Below are positions 1-8,787 of a stretch of DNA of 64,000 nt, one piece after another. The position numbers and the translations under genes were made by a program. Source of the DNA: Natranaerobius trueperi (GTDB taxonomy: Bacteria > Bacillota > Natranaerobiia > Natranaerobiales > Natranaerobiaceae); contig NZ_NIQC01000009.1 of assembly GCF_002216005.1 (NCBI RefSeq), positions 1 to 64,000 on the forward strand. Direction: 5' to 3'. Position 1 is the first letter of the stretch. Each line of letters starts with the position of its first letter. The notes beneath the pieces were generated by a model. It was not told where the DNA came from, did no database searches, and saw nothing but the letters and a program-made list of their open reading frames with translations.

Positions 1-88
1 AAGTACCTCCTCTGCTATTTTAATTAAGGGTCGTTAAGGGTCGACTTCAGTGACGACACCTCGTATATTAGCAGGAGGTACTTTTTTT
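1..88 (+). terminator. Large hairpin terminator on the plus strand
   Basis: Bases 1-10 pair with 74-83 (AAGTACCTCC with GGAGGTACTT). The stem continues as TGCT (13-16) with AGCA (70-73) after a two-base bulge. A second small stem, GTCGT (30-34) with ACGAC (53-57), sits inside the loop. The outer stem is followed by seven T residues (82-88) on the plus strand, the form of a Rho-independent terminator for a plus-strand transcript coming from left of the window. The inner hairpin makes it larger than a simple terminator, so it could be the end of a structured RNA. Confidence 0.6.
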
Positions 89-128
89 ATCATTCTTCAT
101 TTAAATTCATTACAGGAATGCTTCCTTA

Positions 129-1490
129 TTACATAATTATAACAGCAACCAAACTTGAACTTAATAACCCAACAAGAACTGGGATGAAGTTTTTTCTAGC
201 TAATTCAATAGGATCTACTCCAACAACACCAGCAGTTGCAACAAGGCCAAAAGCCCATGACGTTAAGGTTCCTCCACCAGTCCAAATTGCCCCCATTTGA
301 CCAATTGCAGCAAGCGGTGCAATTGATACATCCATCGTATTAGAAATCACTTCTGCAAAATTAGCAGTAAGTGCAATACCAGAAAAACCAGAGCCATCTA
401 AACCTGATATTATACCCAATATCAGGTTGCCTAAAACGACTATAAAAGAATTCAATGGTACATGTTCTGTAAAAACTATCGCTATGTCAAACAGTATCTC
501 ATTCGCCTCTTTTCCAAGTATATTATATGTTTGAGAAGAACCTAGAAAGAAAAAACCTGTTACAGGTATAACTTTACTAAAAACTTTAATTGAAAAAACA
601 AAACCTTCAGTTAAATAATTAGCGATATGATCTAAAAAACCTATTCCATATACTGTAGAATTGGCTATTATAATTATAATTAATGCTGTGCCTCCAAGTA
701 AAGCTGTAGCCTCATTACCCTGGATGTCATAATAAATCATTAATATTAGAATTCCTATAAAAATACACGGTACTACTATAGCTAGTAGTGTTGATTTAAA
801 GCTTTGTTTATAAGAATCTTTTTTTACTAATTTATGCTTTTTCACTTCAGTTTTATCTTGACAAAATTCTTGTTTGTACATAAAAAATGCTATTATGCTC
901 GCTACACTACCTGTTACTATTGATAAAAGTGCTGCTTCAAACACTATTGTACCTGGTTCAAGACCAATCGCTCTTTCACTGAAACCAGGAGCCCCCTGTA
1001 TTATAAAATCGCCACTCAAAGCCATACCATGTCCTAATATTGTCATACTAACAGCAGCTCCCATTGGCGTTAAGCCAGATTTTACTGCAGCTGGTACAAT
1101 TATAGTACCCACCAATGCTGTCGTTGGTGTCGGCCAAAAAAATAGTGATAAAATATACATTACTATTCCTAATACCCAATATGAGACACTTGACGTTATC
1201 ATAAGATATGTACAAGGTTTAATCATTTTCTCATCAGCATTTATTGCTTGCAAACTTTTAATCATTGCTGTCATAAGAGCAATCAATAGTATTAAATCTA
1301 GTAACTCACTACCAGCACTTAACATAGACCAAAATAAGGTTTGTAAGCCTAGTAAAACAGAATAGTCATGAAAAACGTATCCAATTAAAAAAGTACCTAA
1401 TAAGCATACTGCTATAACATTTTTCCTAGCCAACATTGTTATTATTATTAAAAAAATGAAAAACAAATAAATCCCATGTAAAATTGTCAT
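129..1490 (-). CDS. Multi-span membrane transporter-like protein, substrate unknown
   Basis: A 453-residue, very hydrophobic protein with roughly ten or more membrane segments. Two Gly/Pro/Thr-rich stretches near residues 120-170 and 370-420 look like the paired re-entrant loops of ion-transporter superfamily members (CitM, NhaC and GntP-like proteins). One charged cytoplasmic loop lies near residue 210 (QDKTEVKKHKLVKKD). I do not recognise the exact family, so transport is inferred from topology only. It is the last minus-strand gene before the left edge and follows ridA, but the ridA terminator separates the two, so it probably has its own promoter. Confidence 0.6.
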   Translation of the reverse strand: MTILHGIYLFFIFLIIITMLARKNVIAVCLLGTFLIGYVFHDYSVLLGLQTLFWSMLSAGSELLDLILLIALMTAMIKSLQAINADEKMIKPCTYLMITSSVSYWVLGIVMYILSLFFWPTPTTALVGTIIVPAAVKSGLTPMGAAVSMTILGHGMALSGDFIIQGAPGFSERAIGLEPGTIVFEAALLSIVTGSVASIIAFFMYKQEFCQDKTEVKKHKLVKKDSYKQSFKSTLLAIVVPCIFIGILILMIYYDIQGNEATALLGGTALIIIIIANSTVYGIGFLDHIANYLTEGFVFSIKVFSKVIPVTGFFFLGSSQTYNILGKEANEILFDIAIVFTEHVPLNSFIVVLGNLILGIISGLDGSGFSGIALTANFAEVISNTMDVSIAPLAAIGQMGAIWTGGGTLTSWAFGLVATAGVVGVDPIELARKNFIPVLVGLLSSSLVAVIIM

Positions 1491-1570
1491 TGAATCTGGA
1501 TACTCCTTTTTAAATATAGTTCATATTATTACATATGAAAGTATCCAGCCTAAAATTACTACACATTAAA

Positions 1571-1602
1571 AAACATCAAAAGCTAAAAAGCTTTTGATGT
1601 TT
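1571..1602 (-). terminator. Terminator after ridA
   Basis: A perfect 14-bp inverted repeat, AAACATCAAAAGCT with AGCTTTTGATGTTT, around a 4-base loop. On the minus strand the stem ends in a run of T. It starts a few bases after the ridA stop and should end the spmA/spmB/ridA-side transcript. Confidence 0.8.
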
Positions 1603-1608
1603 AACTAG

Positions 1609-2073
1609 TTATTCAGAAACCTCAACTATCATTTCAATTTCTACAGGACTATTAAGGGGTAGTTCACTCACGCCGACTGCAGCTCTTGAATGTTCTCCTT
1701 TTTTTTCAAATACTTCTCCTATGAAATCACTAGCTCCATTTATAACTTGTGGCTGTTTATTAAAATTAGTAGCACTACTCACATATCCTGTTAACTTTAC
1801 AATCTTTGTTATTTTATCTAGATCGCCAATTTCTCCTTTTATAACACTTAGACAGTTAATAGTACATTGTTTAGCTGCTTCAATTCCTTCTTCTAAAGAG
1901 ACATCTTCTCCCACTTTACCTTCATATTTAAGATCACCAGAAACTAAAGGTAATTGACCAGAAACAAACACAAGATTACCTGTTTTTGCTGTTGGGACAT
2001 AAGACGCTACAGGCTTAGGTGGCTCAGGTAATTCAATTCCTAGACTTTGTAATTTTTGTTCCACTTTTGACAT
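1609..2073 (-). CDS. RidA/YjgF-family protein
   Basis: A 154-residue protein of the RidA/YjgF/YER057c superfamily. Family members hydrolyse reactive enamine/imine intermediates released by PLP enzymes, but some branches have other roles. Visible family features include LVFVSGQLPL near residue 33 and SRAAVGVSELPLNSPVEIEM near the C terminus, the stretch that carries the conserved Arg in RidA. At about 150 residues it belongs to the longer, YjgH/endoribonuclease-L-PSP-like branch rather than the 125-residue canonical RidA, so the exact substrate is open. It lies downstream of spmB with a 75-base gap and is followed by a strong terminator. Confidence 0.85.
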   Translation of the reverse strand: MSKVEQKLQSLGIELPEPPKPVASYVPTAKTGNLVFVSGQLPLVSGDLKYEGKVGEDVSLEEGIEAAKQCTINCLSVIKGEIGDLDKITKIVKLTGYVSSATNFNKQPQVINGASDFIGEVFEKKGEHSRAAVGVSELPLNSPVEIEMIVEVSE

Positions 2074-2148
2074 TATTATTCCCCCTTAAATTATAAAGTA
2101 TTGCTTTAATATATTTCGTTGTAAATAAAATAAATCCTTTATTTATCT

Positions 2149-2682
2149 TTACCCAAAAATTAATAAACATATAGCTACTGAAGCTACAAATCCTACAAAG
2201 TCACCAACTAATCCAACACCAAGTGCATGTCTTGTCTTTTTAATTCCAACTGAACCAAAGTAAACTGTAAGCACATACAGTGTTGTATCAGTACTTCCTT
2301 GCATAGTAGAGGCTATTCTTCCTATTAAAGAATCAGGCCCATGTGTGTGTAGTAAATCAGTTGTCATTGCAAAGGTGCTAGACCCCGAAATAGGACGCAT
2401 TAAAGCCATGGGAATAATTTCACCTGGTACTCTGAAAGCTTGAACTACCGGTTGTATTAAGTCTAATAAAAAATCCATAGCACCACTGGCTCGAAATATT
2501 CCTAATGCCGTTAACATAGCAACTAAAGACGGAATGAGTTTAACTGCAGTATCAAAGCCTTCTTTTGCCCCTTCAATAAATACATCAAAGACACTAATTT
2601 TTTTAAAGTGACCATATAATAAAGTAGTAATGATCATAGCAGGAACAGCCCATTTAGAGAGAAAATTAACAATTTCTAGCAT
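2149..2682 (-). CDS. spmB: Spore maturation protein B (SpmB)
   Basis: A nucleoside-recognition (Gate) domain membrane protein that works with SpmA in late spore development; in Bacillus the pair affects core dehydration and heat resistance. Visible features are the hydrophobic N terminus, the MRPISGSSTFAMTTDLLHTHGPDS stretch typical of SpmB, and GSTDTTLYVLTVYFGSVG. I start at the ATG at 2682 (177 residues) because GGGGAGGT lies at ideal spacing before it; an in-frame ATG at 2697 would add five residues and overlaps the spmA stop. It is coupled to spmA and forms an operon with the upstream dacB-like gene. Confidence 0.93.
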   Translation of the reverse strand: MLEIVNFLSKWAVPAMIITTLLYGHFKKISVFDVFIEGAKEGFDTAVKLIPSLVAMLTALGIFRASGAMDFLLDLIQPVVQAFRVPGEIIPMALMRPISGSSTFAMTTDLLHTHGPDSLIGRIASTMQGSTDTTLYVLTVYFGSVGIKKTRHALGVGLVGDFVGFVASVAICLLIFG

Positions 2683-2696
2683 CTTATACCTCCCCA

Positions 2697-3284
2697 TTAA
2701 CGAGTTACTTTCTGTAGGAATTTATCAACTGTTATAGCAGCTAGAGAGGATAAAAAAGTCGCCAAAACAGTTGTTCCAACTATTTCAGCAGGCTCGTTTG
2801 AACCTGCTGCACTTCTGATTCCTATAATAGCAGTAGGTACTAAAGTTAAACTTGAAGTATTAACTGCTAAAAATGTGCACATAGCATTTGTAGCTGTATC
2901 TTTTTTTTCGTTTAACTCTTGTAGATGCTCCATAGCCTTTAAGCCAAAAGGGGTGGCAGCATTTCCCATACCAAGAAGATTTGCACTCATATTCATCAAT
3001 ATAGCGTTCATAGCAGGATGATCTATAGGTACACCGGGAAATAAAAACCTAGCTAAAGGAGTAAGAGCTTTATTAATTAAATTTATAAGTCCTGATTTTT
3101 CTATTATCTTCATGATACCTAACCAAAATGTCATTATACTTATCAATCCAATTGCTAAGCTAACCGCTTCATCAGCTGAATCAAATAAGGCCTGAGTCAC
3201 ATCTTCCACATTATCATTAATAAAAGCAAATATAAATCCTCCAATAATGAAAAACATCCAAATTATATTTACCAAATTTCCCAC
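2697..3284 (-). CDS. spmA: Spore maturation protein A (SpmA)
   Basis: A 195-residue Gate-domain membrane protein and partner of SpmB. Signature stretches are NMSANLLGMGNAATPFGLKA and AVNTSSLTLVPTAIIGIRSA, both characteristic of SpmA. The listed start is GTG; a TTG three codons later has an AGGGGTG-like ribosome site at better spacing, so the real N terminus may be three residues shorter. It lies 11 bases after the dacB-like stop and directly before spmB, the same dacB-spmA-spmB order known in Bacillus. Confidence 0.93.
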   Translation of the reverse strand: MGNLVNIIWMFFIIGGFIFAFINDNVEDVTQALFDSADEAVSLAIGLISIMTFWLGIMKIIEKSGLINLINKALTPLARFLFPGVPIDHPAMNAILMNMSANLLGMGNAATPFGLKAMEHLQELNEKKDTATNAMCTFLAVNTSSLTLVPTAIIGIRSAAGSNEPAEIVGTTVLATFLSSLAAITVDKFLQKVTR

Positions 3285-3295
3285 CCCTGTTTCTA

Positions 3296-4426
3296 CTACC
3301 AGTCTAGATTAAAAAATCTGTTGAAAAAGGAACGCTCTACGTCTCTTGAGGTCAATAATGACGCTTCTCCAATAACATCATTCTGTGATATGATTTCTAT
3401 TCTTCCCACAACCTCGTGTTTATCTAGAGGTGCTTTTAATTGTTCTGGTAATTTCAAATTGTAACTTAAAGATTCCGACTCTTCCTCTTTAAGTGGTTTA
3501 ACTATATCTCTACTAGCTATAAGAGAAATATTAGAAATTCTCCCACCTTCAACTGGAACAGTTCGTACAAGTTGACCACTTTGGAGCAATTTCTTCTGTT
3601 TGAAATTGTCAAAACTATAGTTGATTAAATTTTCAGCGTCCTGAAACATATTTGAAGCATTTAACAATGTCCCTACTATTTGTTTTCCATCTACACTAGC
3701 AGAAAATATCAGACATCGCCCTGCTTCATCAGTCCAACCTGTTTTCACCCCATCAGAAATATCCAATTTATCAAGTAATTTGTTATCATTATTCAAATAT
3801 CGTCTTTTTACATCATCATTTGCAGGCCAAGGAATTGTATATTCGTTTGTACTAACTATCTCTGCTAACTTTTCATTATTAAGTGCTGTTTTTGCAATTA
3901 TAGTCATATCATGAGCTGTCGTGTAATGATTTTCAGCGGGCAACCCATGAGGGTTTTTAAACTTACTATTTTTTGCACCAATTTTATGTGCTTTATCCGT
4001 CATTTTCTGAGCAAAATCGGGTACGGATCCAGAAACGTATTCTGCTATTGCATGAGCAGCATCATTTCCAGACTCTAACATTAAACCATAAAGCATTTCT
4101 TCTAATGTTAATGTTTCACCTTTTGATAAGTATATCGAAGAACCCTCTACGTTAGAAGCAGATTCACTAGCAGTTACTTTATCTTCTAAGTCACCCTCTT
4201 CTAGTGCTACCAACGCTGTCATTACTTTAGTTATACTTGCCATAGGTAATATTTCATCACTATTATGTTCATATAAAATACGTCCACTTGATACGTCCAT
4301 TAAACTCACACTTTTAGCAGAAATATCTTCTTGTGAAATCTCTTCATTCCCAAATAGATGTGTAGGTGATATACACATTAATATTACAATTACTATAATA
4401 AAAAAATTAAAATTTTTCACATTCAC
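3296..4426 (-). CDS. dacB: D-alanyl-D-alanine carboxypeptidase, DacB-like
   Basis: A penicillin-binding protein 5-type serine peptidase that trims the terminal D-Ala from peptidoglycan stem peptides. It has an N-terminal signal segment (residues 6-25), SITK catalytic motif (Ser64 to Lys67), SGN (119-121) and KTG (228-230), then the C-terminal PBP5-like beta domain. Its place directly before spmA and spmB matches sporulation DacB of Bacillus, which sets spore cortex cross-linking. The start is one of two GTG codons (4426 or 4420). A second family member (dacF-type) lies at 18987-20204. The reaction is certain from the motifs; the sporulation role rests on gene order. Confidence 0.9.
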   Translation of the reverse strand: MNVKNFNFFIIVIVILMCISPTHLFGNEEISQEDISAKSVSLMDVSSGRILYEHNSDEILPMASITKVMTALVALEEGDLEDKVTASESASNVEGSSIYLSKGETLTLEEMLYGLMLESGNDAAHAIAEYVSGSVPDFAQKMTDKAHKIGAKNSKFKNPHGLPAENHYTTAHDMTIIAKTALNNEKLAEIVSTNEYTIPWPANDDVKRRYLNNDNKLLDKLDISDGVKTGWTDEAGRCLIFSASVDGKQIVGTLLNASNMFQDAENLINYSFDNFKQKKLLQSGQLVRTVPVEGGRISNISLIASRDIVKPLKEEESESLSYNLKLPEQLKAPLDKHEVVGRIEIISQNDVIGEASLLTSRDVERSFFNRFFNLDW

Positions 4427-4472
4427 CTAACTCCTTTGTATATGTTTTTATATTTCAAATATATTAAGTAAT

Positions 4473-4512
4473 AAAAAAAAATATGCCCCCAACTACTCTT
4501 TTGGGGGCGTAT
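4473..4512 (-). terminator. Terminator overlapping the ytfJ stop
   Basis: On the minus strand, a GC-rich stem (GCCCCCAA with TTGGGGGC, extended by ATA/TAT across one mismatch) is followed by nine T residues. The stem begins inside the last codons of ytfJ. It ends the ytfI-ytfJ transcript before the dacB-like gene. Confidence 0.88.
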
Positions 4513-4915
4513 CACTAGAACCATTATTTTCATTTTTGTGTGAAGTCATAGTTTTCAAATTATCTAATAGTTGAGGTGCTACATCAACTAACCGATCCCA
4601 CAAGGGAGAATTATCTACTGTCATTAATCGAACTTGTTCATTTCCAACAACCAAAAAAGCTACAGGTTGCACTGAAACACCAGCACCACTCCCACCTCCA
4701 AAGGGAAGGTCAGAGTCATCTTCTTTGCTTTCTGTATTTTCAGGTTCGAACTCGCTACCACCTGCGGCAAAACCAAAACTCACTCTAGATATAGGAATTA
4801 TAACTTTACCATCAGGAGTTTCTACTGCATCACCAACAATCGTATTTACTTCAACCATACCTTGAATACTTTCCATCGCGGTTTTCATCAAGCCTTGGAT
4901 GGGATGTTCTTCCAT
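4493..4915 (-). CDS. ytfJ: Spore protein YtfJ/GerW family
   Basis: A 140-residue protein with the YtfJ core: HPIQGLMKTAMESIQGMV at the N terminus, GDAVETPDGKVIIPISRVSFGFAAGG, then a GGGSGAGVSVQPVAFLVV stretch. In Bacillus YtfJ (GerW) is a forespore protein needed for proper germination. The start ATG at 4915 has AGGAGG upstream and lies inside the end of the DUF2953 gene (28-base overlap), suggesting translational coupling. The ytfI-ytfJ order is the same as in Bacillus. Confidence 0.92.
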   Translation of the reverse strand: MEEHPIQGLMKTAMESIQGMVEVNTIVGDAVETPDGKVIIPISRVSFGFAAGGSEFEPENTESKEDDSDLPFGGGSGAGVSVQPVAFLVVGNEQVRLMTVDNSPLWDRLVDVAPQLLDNLKTMTSHKNENNGSSDTPPKE

Positions 4916-5529
4916 TTTAATAACCTCCTTTTTAGTCCATTAATCATTAATGATAACCCAATTAATGTGATTTGATACCCATGTAAGTGAAATGTACACT
5001 CAAAATAAGTATCTAAGTATAATTTGTCGTAATAAGGTACAATAGCGAAGTCTTTATAAAAGTTTTTTGTTTTTTTCAAATGCTTTAGTAAATGATCCAT
5101 ATTTCCTAAAATAGTCCAGCCTACGCCATTAAGCATGGCAGTATAAAAGGCATCTGCTACCCCAACACCTGCTTTAATGATTAGTTTATGCAAAGTAATA
5201 TATTTTAAAAGTAAAATTACCATTTGCAGTAAATTTTCTTTACTGCATACACTCTTTGATAATCTTTGTTTTAGATTTATATTTAGACCTAACCTCCCTA
5301 AGAGCCCTTTTTTAGTTTGTAAATCAGTTTCTGTTTTTAGATTACTTTGGTTGAAAATTAAATACGGTATTTTAACTTTAAAACTGATTAAGTTCCATAA
5401 CAACCCAATAACTAAAGAAATATCTTCATCTTTCTGAGCTTTTCTTGCACTAACTGTTACAACTATCGGACTAACTAACATGAATATATAAAATAATGGT
5501 ATTACGAAAACAAACTTCTTTAACCCCAT
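4888..5529 (-). CDS. DUF2953 protein (YtfI-like)
   Basis: About 213 residues with an N-terminal membrane segment and a second hydrophobic stretch at GVGVADAFYTAMLNGVGWTI, the typical DUF2953 signature. The molecular function of the family is unknown; it pairs with ytfJ in spore formers, so a sporulation role is likely. I prefer the ATG at 5529 over the GTG at 5538, because AGGTGAG sits before the ATG. Confidence 0.8.
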   Translation of the reverse strand: MGLKKFVFVIPLFYIFMLVSPIVVTVSARKAQKDEDISLVIGLLWNLISFKVKIPYLIFNQSNLKTETDLQTKKGLLGRLGLNINLKQRLSKSVCSKENLLQMVILLLKYITLHKLIIKAGVGVADAFYTAMLNGVGWTILGNMDHLLKHLKKTKNFYKDFAIVPYYDKLYLDTYFECTFHLHGYQITLIGLSLMINGLKRRLLKWKNIPSKA

Positions 5530-5588
5530 TTTTACCACTCACCTATTTCTTTTAACTAATATTCTTACCAAAATCTAGATAAAATATG

Positions 5589-5621
5589 AAAATCCGATGG
5601 TATTTAATACCATCGGATTTT
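5589..5621 (-). terminator. Terminator of the scp operon, now separated from scpB
   Basis: A perfect 16-bp inverted repeat (AAAATCCGATGGTATT with AATACCATCGGATTTT) flanked by T-rich sequence on both strands. The IS30-type insertion split it from scpB: removing the insert and one copy of the 14-bp duplication puts this hairpin about ten bases after the scpB stop. Confidence 0.85.
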
Positions 5622-5625
5622 TTAT

Positions 5626-5639
5626 GAATCTTTTATTGG
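5626..5639. repeat. Left copy of a 14-bp target duplication
   Basis: GAATCTTTTATTGG here is repeated exactly at 6825-6838, on the other side of the IS30-type relic. The right copy overlaps the scpB stop codon. Confidence 0.75.
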
Positions 5640-6824
<1,185 letters not shown>

Positions 6825-6838
6825 GAATCTTTTATTGG
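6825..6838. repeat. Right copy of the 14-bp target duplication
   Basis: GAATCTTTTATTGG, identical to 5626-5639. It contains the scpB stop codon (TAA on the minus strand at 6834-6832), so the insertion left scpB intact. Confidence 0.75.
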
Positions 6839-7371
6839 ACATTTTCGAATAAGTTTTCAGAGAAATCCTCAGGACGAGGTAAGTCATCAATAGAATTCAA
6901 ACCAAAGTGAAGCAGAAATTTTTTGGTAGTCCCAAATAGTATAGGCTTACCAGGAACATCTTTTCGTCCCAATGACTCAATCAATTCTTTCTCTACTAAG
7001 GAATACAATACTCTATCAACTTTTACGCCCCTTATTTCTTCTATTTCAACTCTAGTAATGGGTTGACGATATGCAATAATAGCAAGCGTTTCTAACGCTG
7101 CTTGACTGAGTCTTCTGCTTTTATCAGTGCCAAACATTTTTTCTATGTAAGGTTTTAGTCTGGGTTTGCTTGTAAGTTGTATTCCACCTGCAACTTTACT
7201 AATTTCTACCCCCCAATTAGATGAAGATAACTCTTCTTTTAAACTTGCTATCACTTCGCGTATTACAGATATATCCTGTTCTAAAATTTGTGCAATTTCT
7301 CTGTAAGAGATTGCATCACCTTTAGTAAATAAAATCCCTATTATAAGTCCTTTTAATTCTTTAGCTTCCAT
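6832..7371 (-). CDS. scpB: Segregation and condensation protein B
   Basis: A 179-residue winged-helix protein that joins ScpA and SMC in the condensin complex for chromosome organisation. Diagnostic stretches are SRRLSQAALETLAIIAYRQP and VEIEEIRGVKVDRVLYSLVE, the most conserved parts of ScpB. It follows scpA with a 19-base gap. The last codons end in the 14-bp repeat at the edge of the IS30-type insert, but the C terminus looks normal. Confidence 0.97.
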   Translation of the reverse strand: MEAKELKGLIIGILFTKGDAISYREIAQILEQDISVIREVIASLKEELSSSNWGVEISKVAGGIQLTSKPRLKPYIEKMFGTDKSRRLSQAALETLAIIAYRQPITRVEIEEIRGVKVDRVLYSLVEKELIESLGRKDVPGKPILFGTTKKFLLHFGLNSIDDLPRPEDFSENLFENVQ

Positions 7372-7390
7372 TTACCTTCCCCCTATACGA

Positions 7391-8113
7391 TTATTTTGGG
7401 GCATTTCTTAAATTAATCCAAAGTGGACTACTAATGTCCTGTTGAGATATATCTACCCTTCTTTCTTTAACCATATCGAGTAATCCAAGAAAAGTTGCAA
7501 TTATTTCCGCTTTTGATGAAATCTTTTCAAATAATTCTTCAAACATTATACCTTTTTTACATCTTAGTAATCTTAACAACATTTCTTTTTGTTCTGATAT
7601 TGATATTTCTTTTGTTTCAATATTTTTTATTGCATTATCCTTTTTTTGCTTATTTAATACATTATGGATTGCTTTTAATAGATCGTGTATTTTTAGCTCA
7701 CCTATTTTAAGTTCTTTTTTTTCATCCGGCTTAATCGCTTCTTCTCTCCAATAAACCTGTAGTCTTTCATTCTCTTTTTCTTTTAAATGATGAGCTATTT
7801 CTTTAAAAAACTTATATTCGATAATTTGATTTATCAATTGTTGTTTAGGATCTTCTTCATCTTCTTCATCAACAGAAGAAGGAGTCTTAGGTAAAAGTTG
7901 CTTAGATTTAAGCTCCATCAATCTTGCTGCCATTACGAGAAACTCACTAGCTATTTCTAGGTTAAACTTTTCCCATTCTTCAATATATGAGATATACTGA
8001 TCAGTGATCTCTGATATTGATACTTCATAAATGTCAACTTCTGCTTTTTTAGCAAGATGATATAAGAGATCTAAAGGTCCTTCAAAGTTTGGAAGAGTAA
8101 TTTGGTATTTCAT
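7391..8113 (-). CDS. scpA: Segregation and condensation protein A
   Basis: A 240-residue kleisin subunit of the SMC-ScpAB complex. The N terminus YQITLPNFEGPLDLLYHLA and EFLVMAARLMELKSKQLLP near residue 62 are the family signature. A charged linker (residues 80-90, rich in Asp/Glu) follows, then a C-terminal winged helix that contacts the SMC head. It starts 14 bases after the site-2 protease gene and is followed by scpB, the usual clostridial order. Confidence 0.97.
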   Translation of the reverse strand: MKYQITLPNFEGPLDLLYHLAKKAEVDIYEVSISEITDQYISYIEEWEKFNLEIASEFLVMAARLMELKSKQLLPKTPSSVDEEDEEDPKQQLINQIIEYKFFKEIAHHLKEKENERLQVYWREEAIKPDEKKELKIGELKIHDLLKAIHNVLNKQKKDNAIKNIETKEISISEQKEMLLRLLRCKKGIMFEELFEKISSKAEIIATFLGLLDMVKERRVDISQQDISSPLWINLRNAPK

Positions 8114-8127
8114 GTTTCACACCACCA

Positions 8128-8787
8128 TTAAAATAGCTGAAATGGAGTATATAATACTGTTAATATGGCATTTGATACCGGACCTAATACTGTTCCAATA
8201 GCTCCTGAGATTATCAGAAAAATTAATATAATAAAACCATATTGATCTAAATAATCAAAATACCCCTCGAACTTTCTAGGTAATAGTGATCTTAATATAC
8301 GAGATCCATCTAAAGGGGGAACTGGTATAAGATTAAACACTGCTAGAAAAATATTCAAAGTAACTATCCATTGCAAAACTTCATGTGTTTGTGCTAGCGT
8401 AATTTGGACGGAATGTCCTGCAAACATAGGTTCTGTGATTCTCACATAAATATCAGACACTACCAAAAAGATAAAAGCCATAATCAGATTACTTACAGGC
8501 CCTGCTAATGATACGAATAACATACCTTGGCGCATAGATATGTCTCTTCTAAAATTCACTGGATTAACAGGCACAGGTTTTGCCCAACCAAAACCTGCCA
8601 TAGCAAGCATTAATAAACCGATAGGATCTAAATGGTCTAAAGGATTTAGAGTTAATCTTCCATGGGCTTTAGCTGTATTATCTCCTAAATAGTAAGCCAC
8701 TCTACCATGTGAATACTCGTGTATTGTTAAAGCAATTAATAAAGCTGGTAATATATAAAGTATATTTCCTAAAAAGAAATTACCCAT
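8128..8787 (-). CDS. Site-2 protease family membrane metalloprotease (M50)
   Basis: A 219-residue polytopic protein with the zinc motif HEYSH (HExxH) near residue 23 and the second metal-ligand region FNLIPVPPLDGSRIL near residue 150 (NPxPPLDG type). Members cleave within the membrane; this short YwhC-like branch has no PDZ domain and its substrate is unknown. The start overlaps the end of the nucleotidyltransferase fusion gene by eight bases, and scpAB follows, a linkage common in Clostridia. Confidence 0.9.
   Translation of the reverse strand: MGNFFLGNILYILPALLIALTIHEYSHGRVAYYLGDNTAKAHGRLTLNPLDHLDPIGLLMLAMAGFGWAKPVPVNPVNFRRDISMRQGMLFVSLAGPVSNLIMAFIFLVVSDIYVRITEPMFAGHSVQITLAQTHEVLQWIVTLNIFLAVFNLIPVPPLDGSRILRSLLPRKFEGYFDYLDQYGFIILIFLIISGAIGTVLGPVSNAILTVLYTPFQLF

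Noticed and set aside
874-1365. Plus-strand open frame of 163 codons opposite the transporter gene
   Set aside because: It is the mirror of a well-supported membrane protein frame and shows a biased, meaningless composition.
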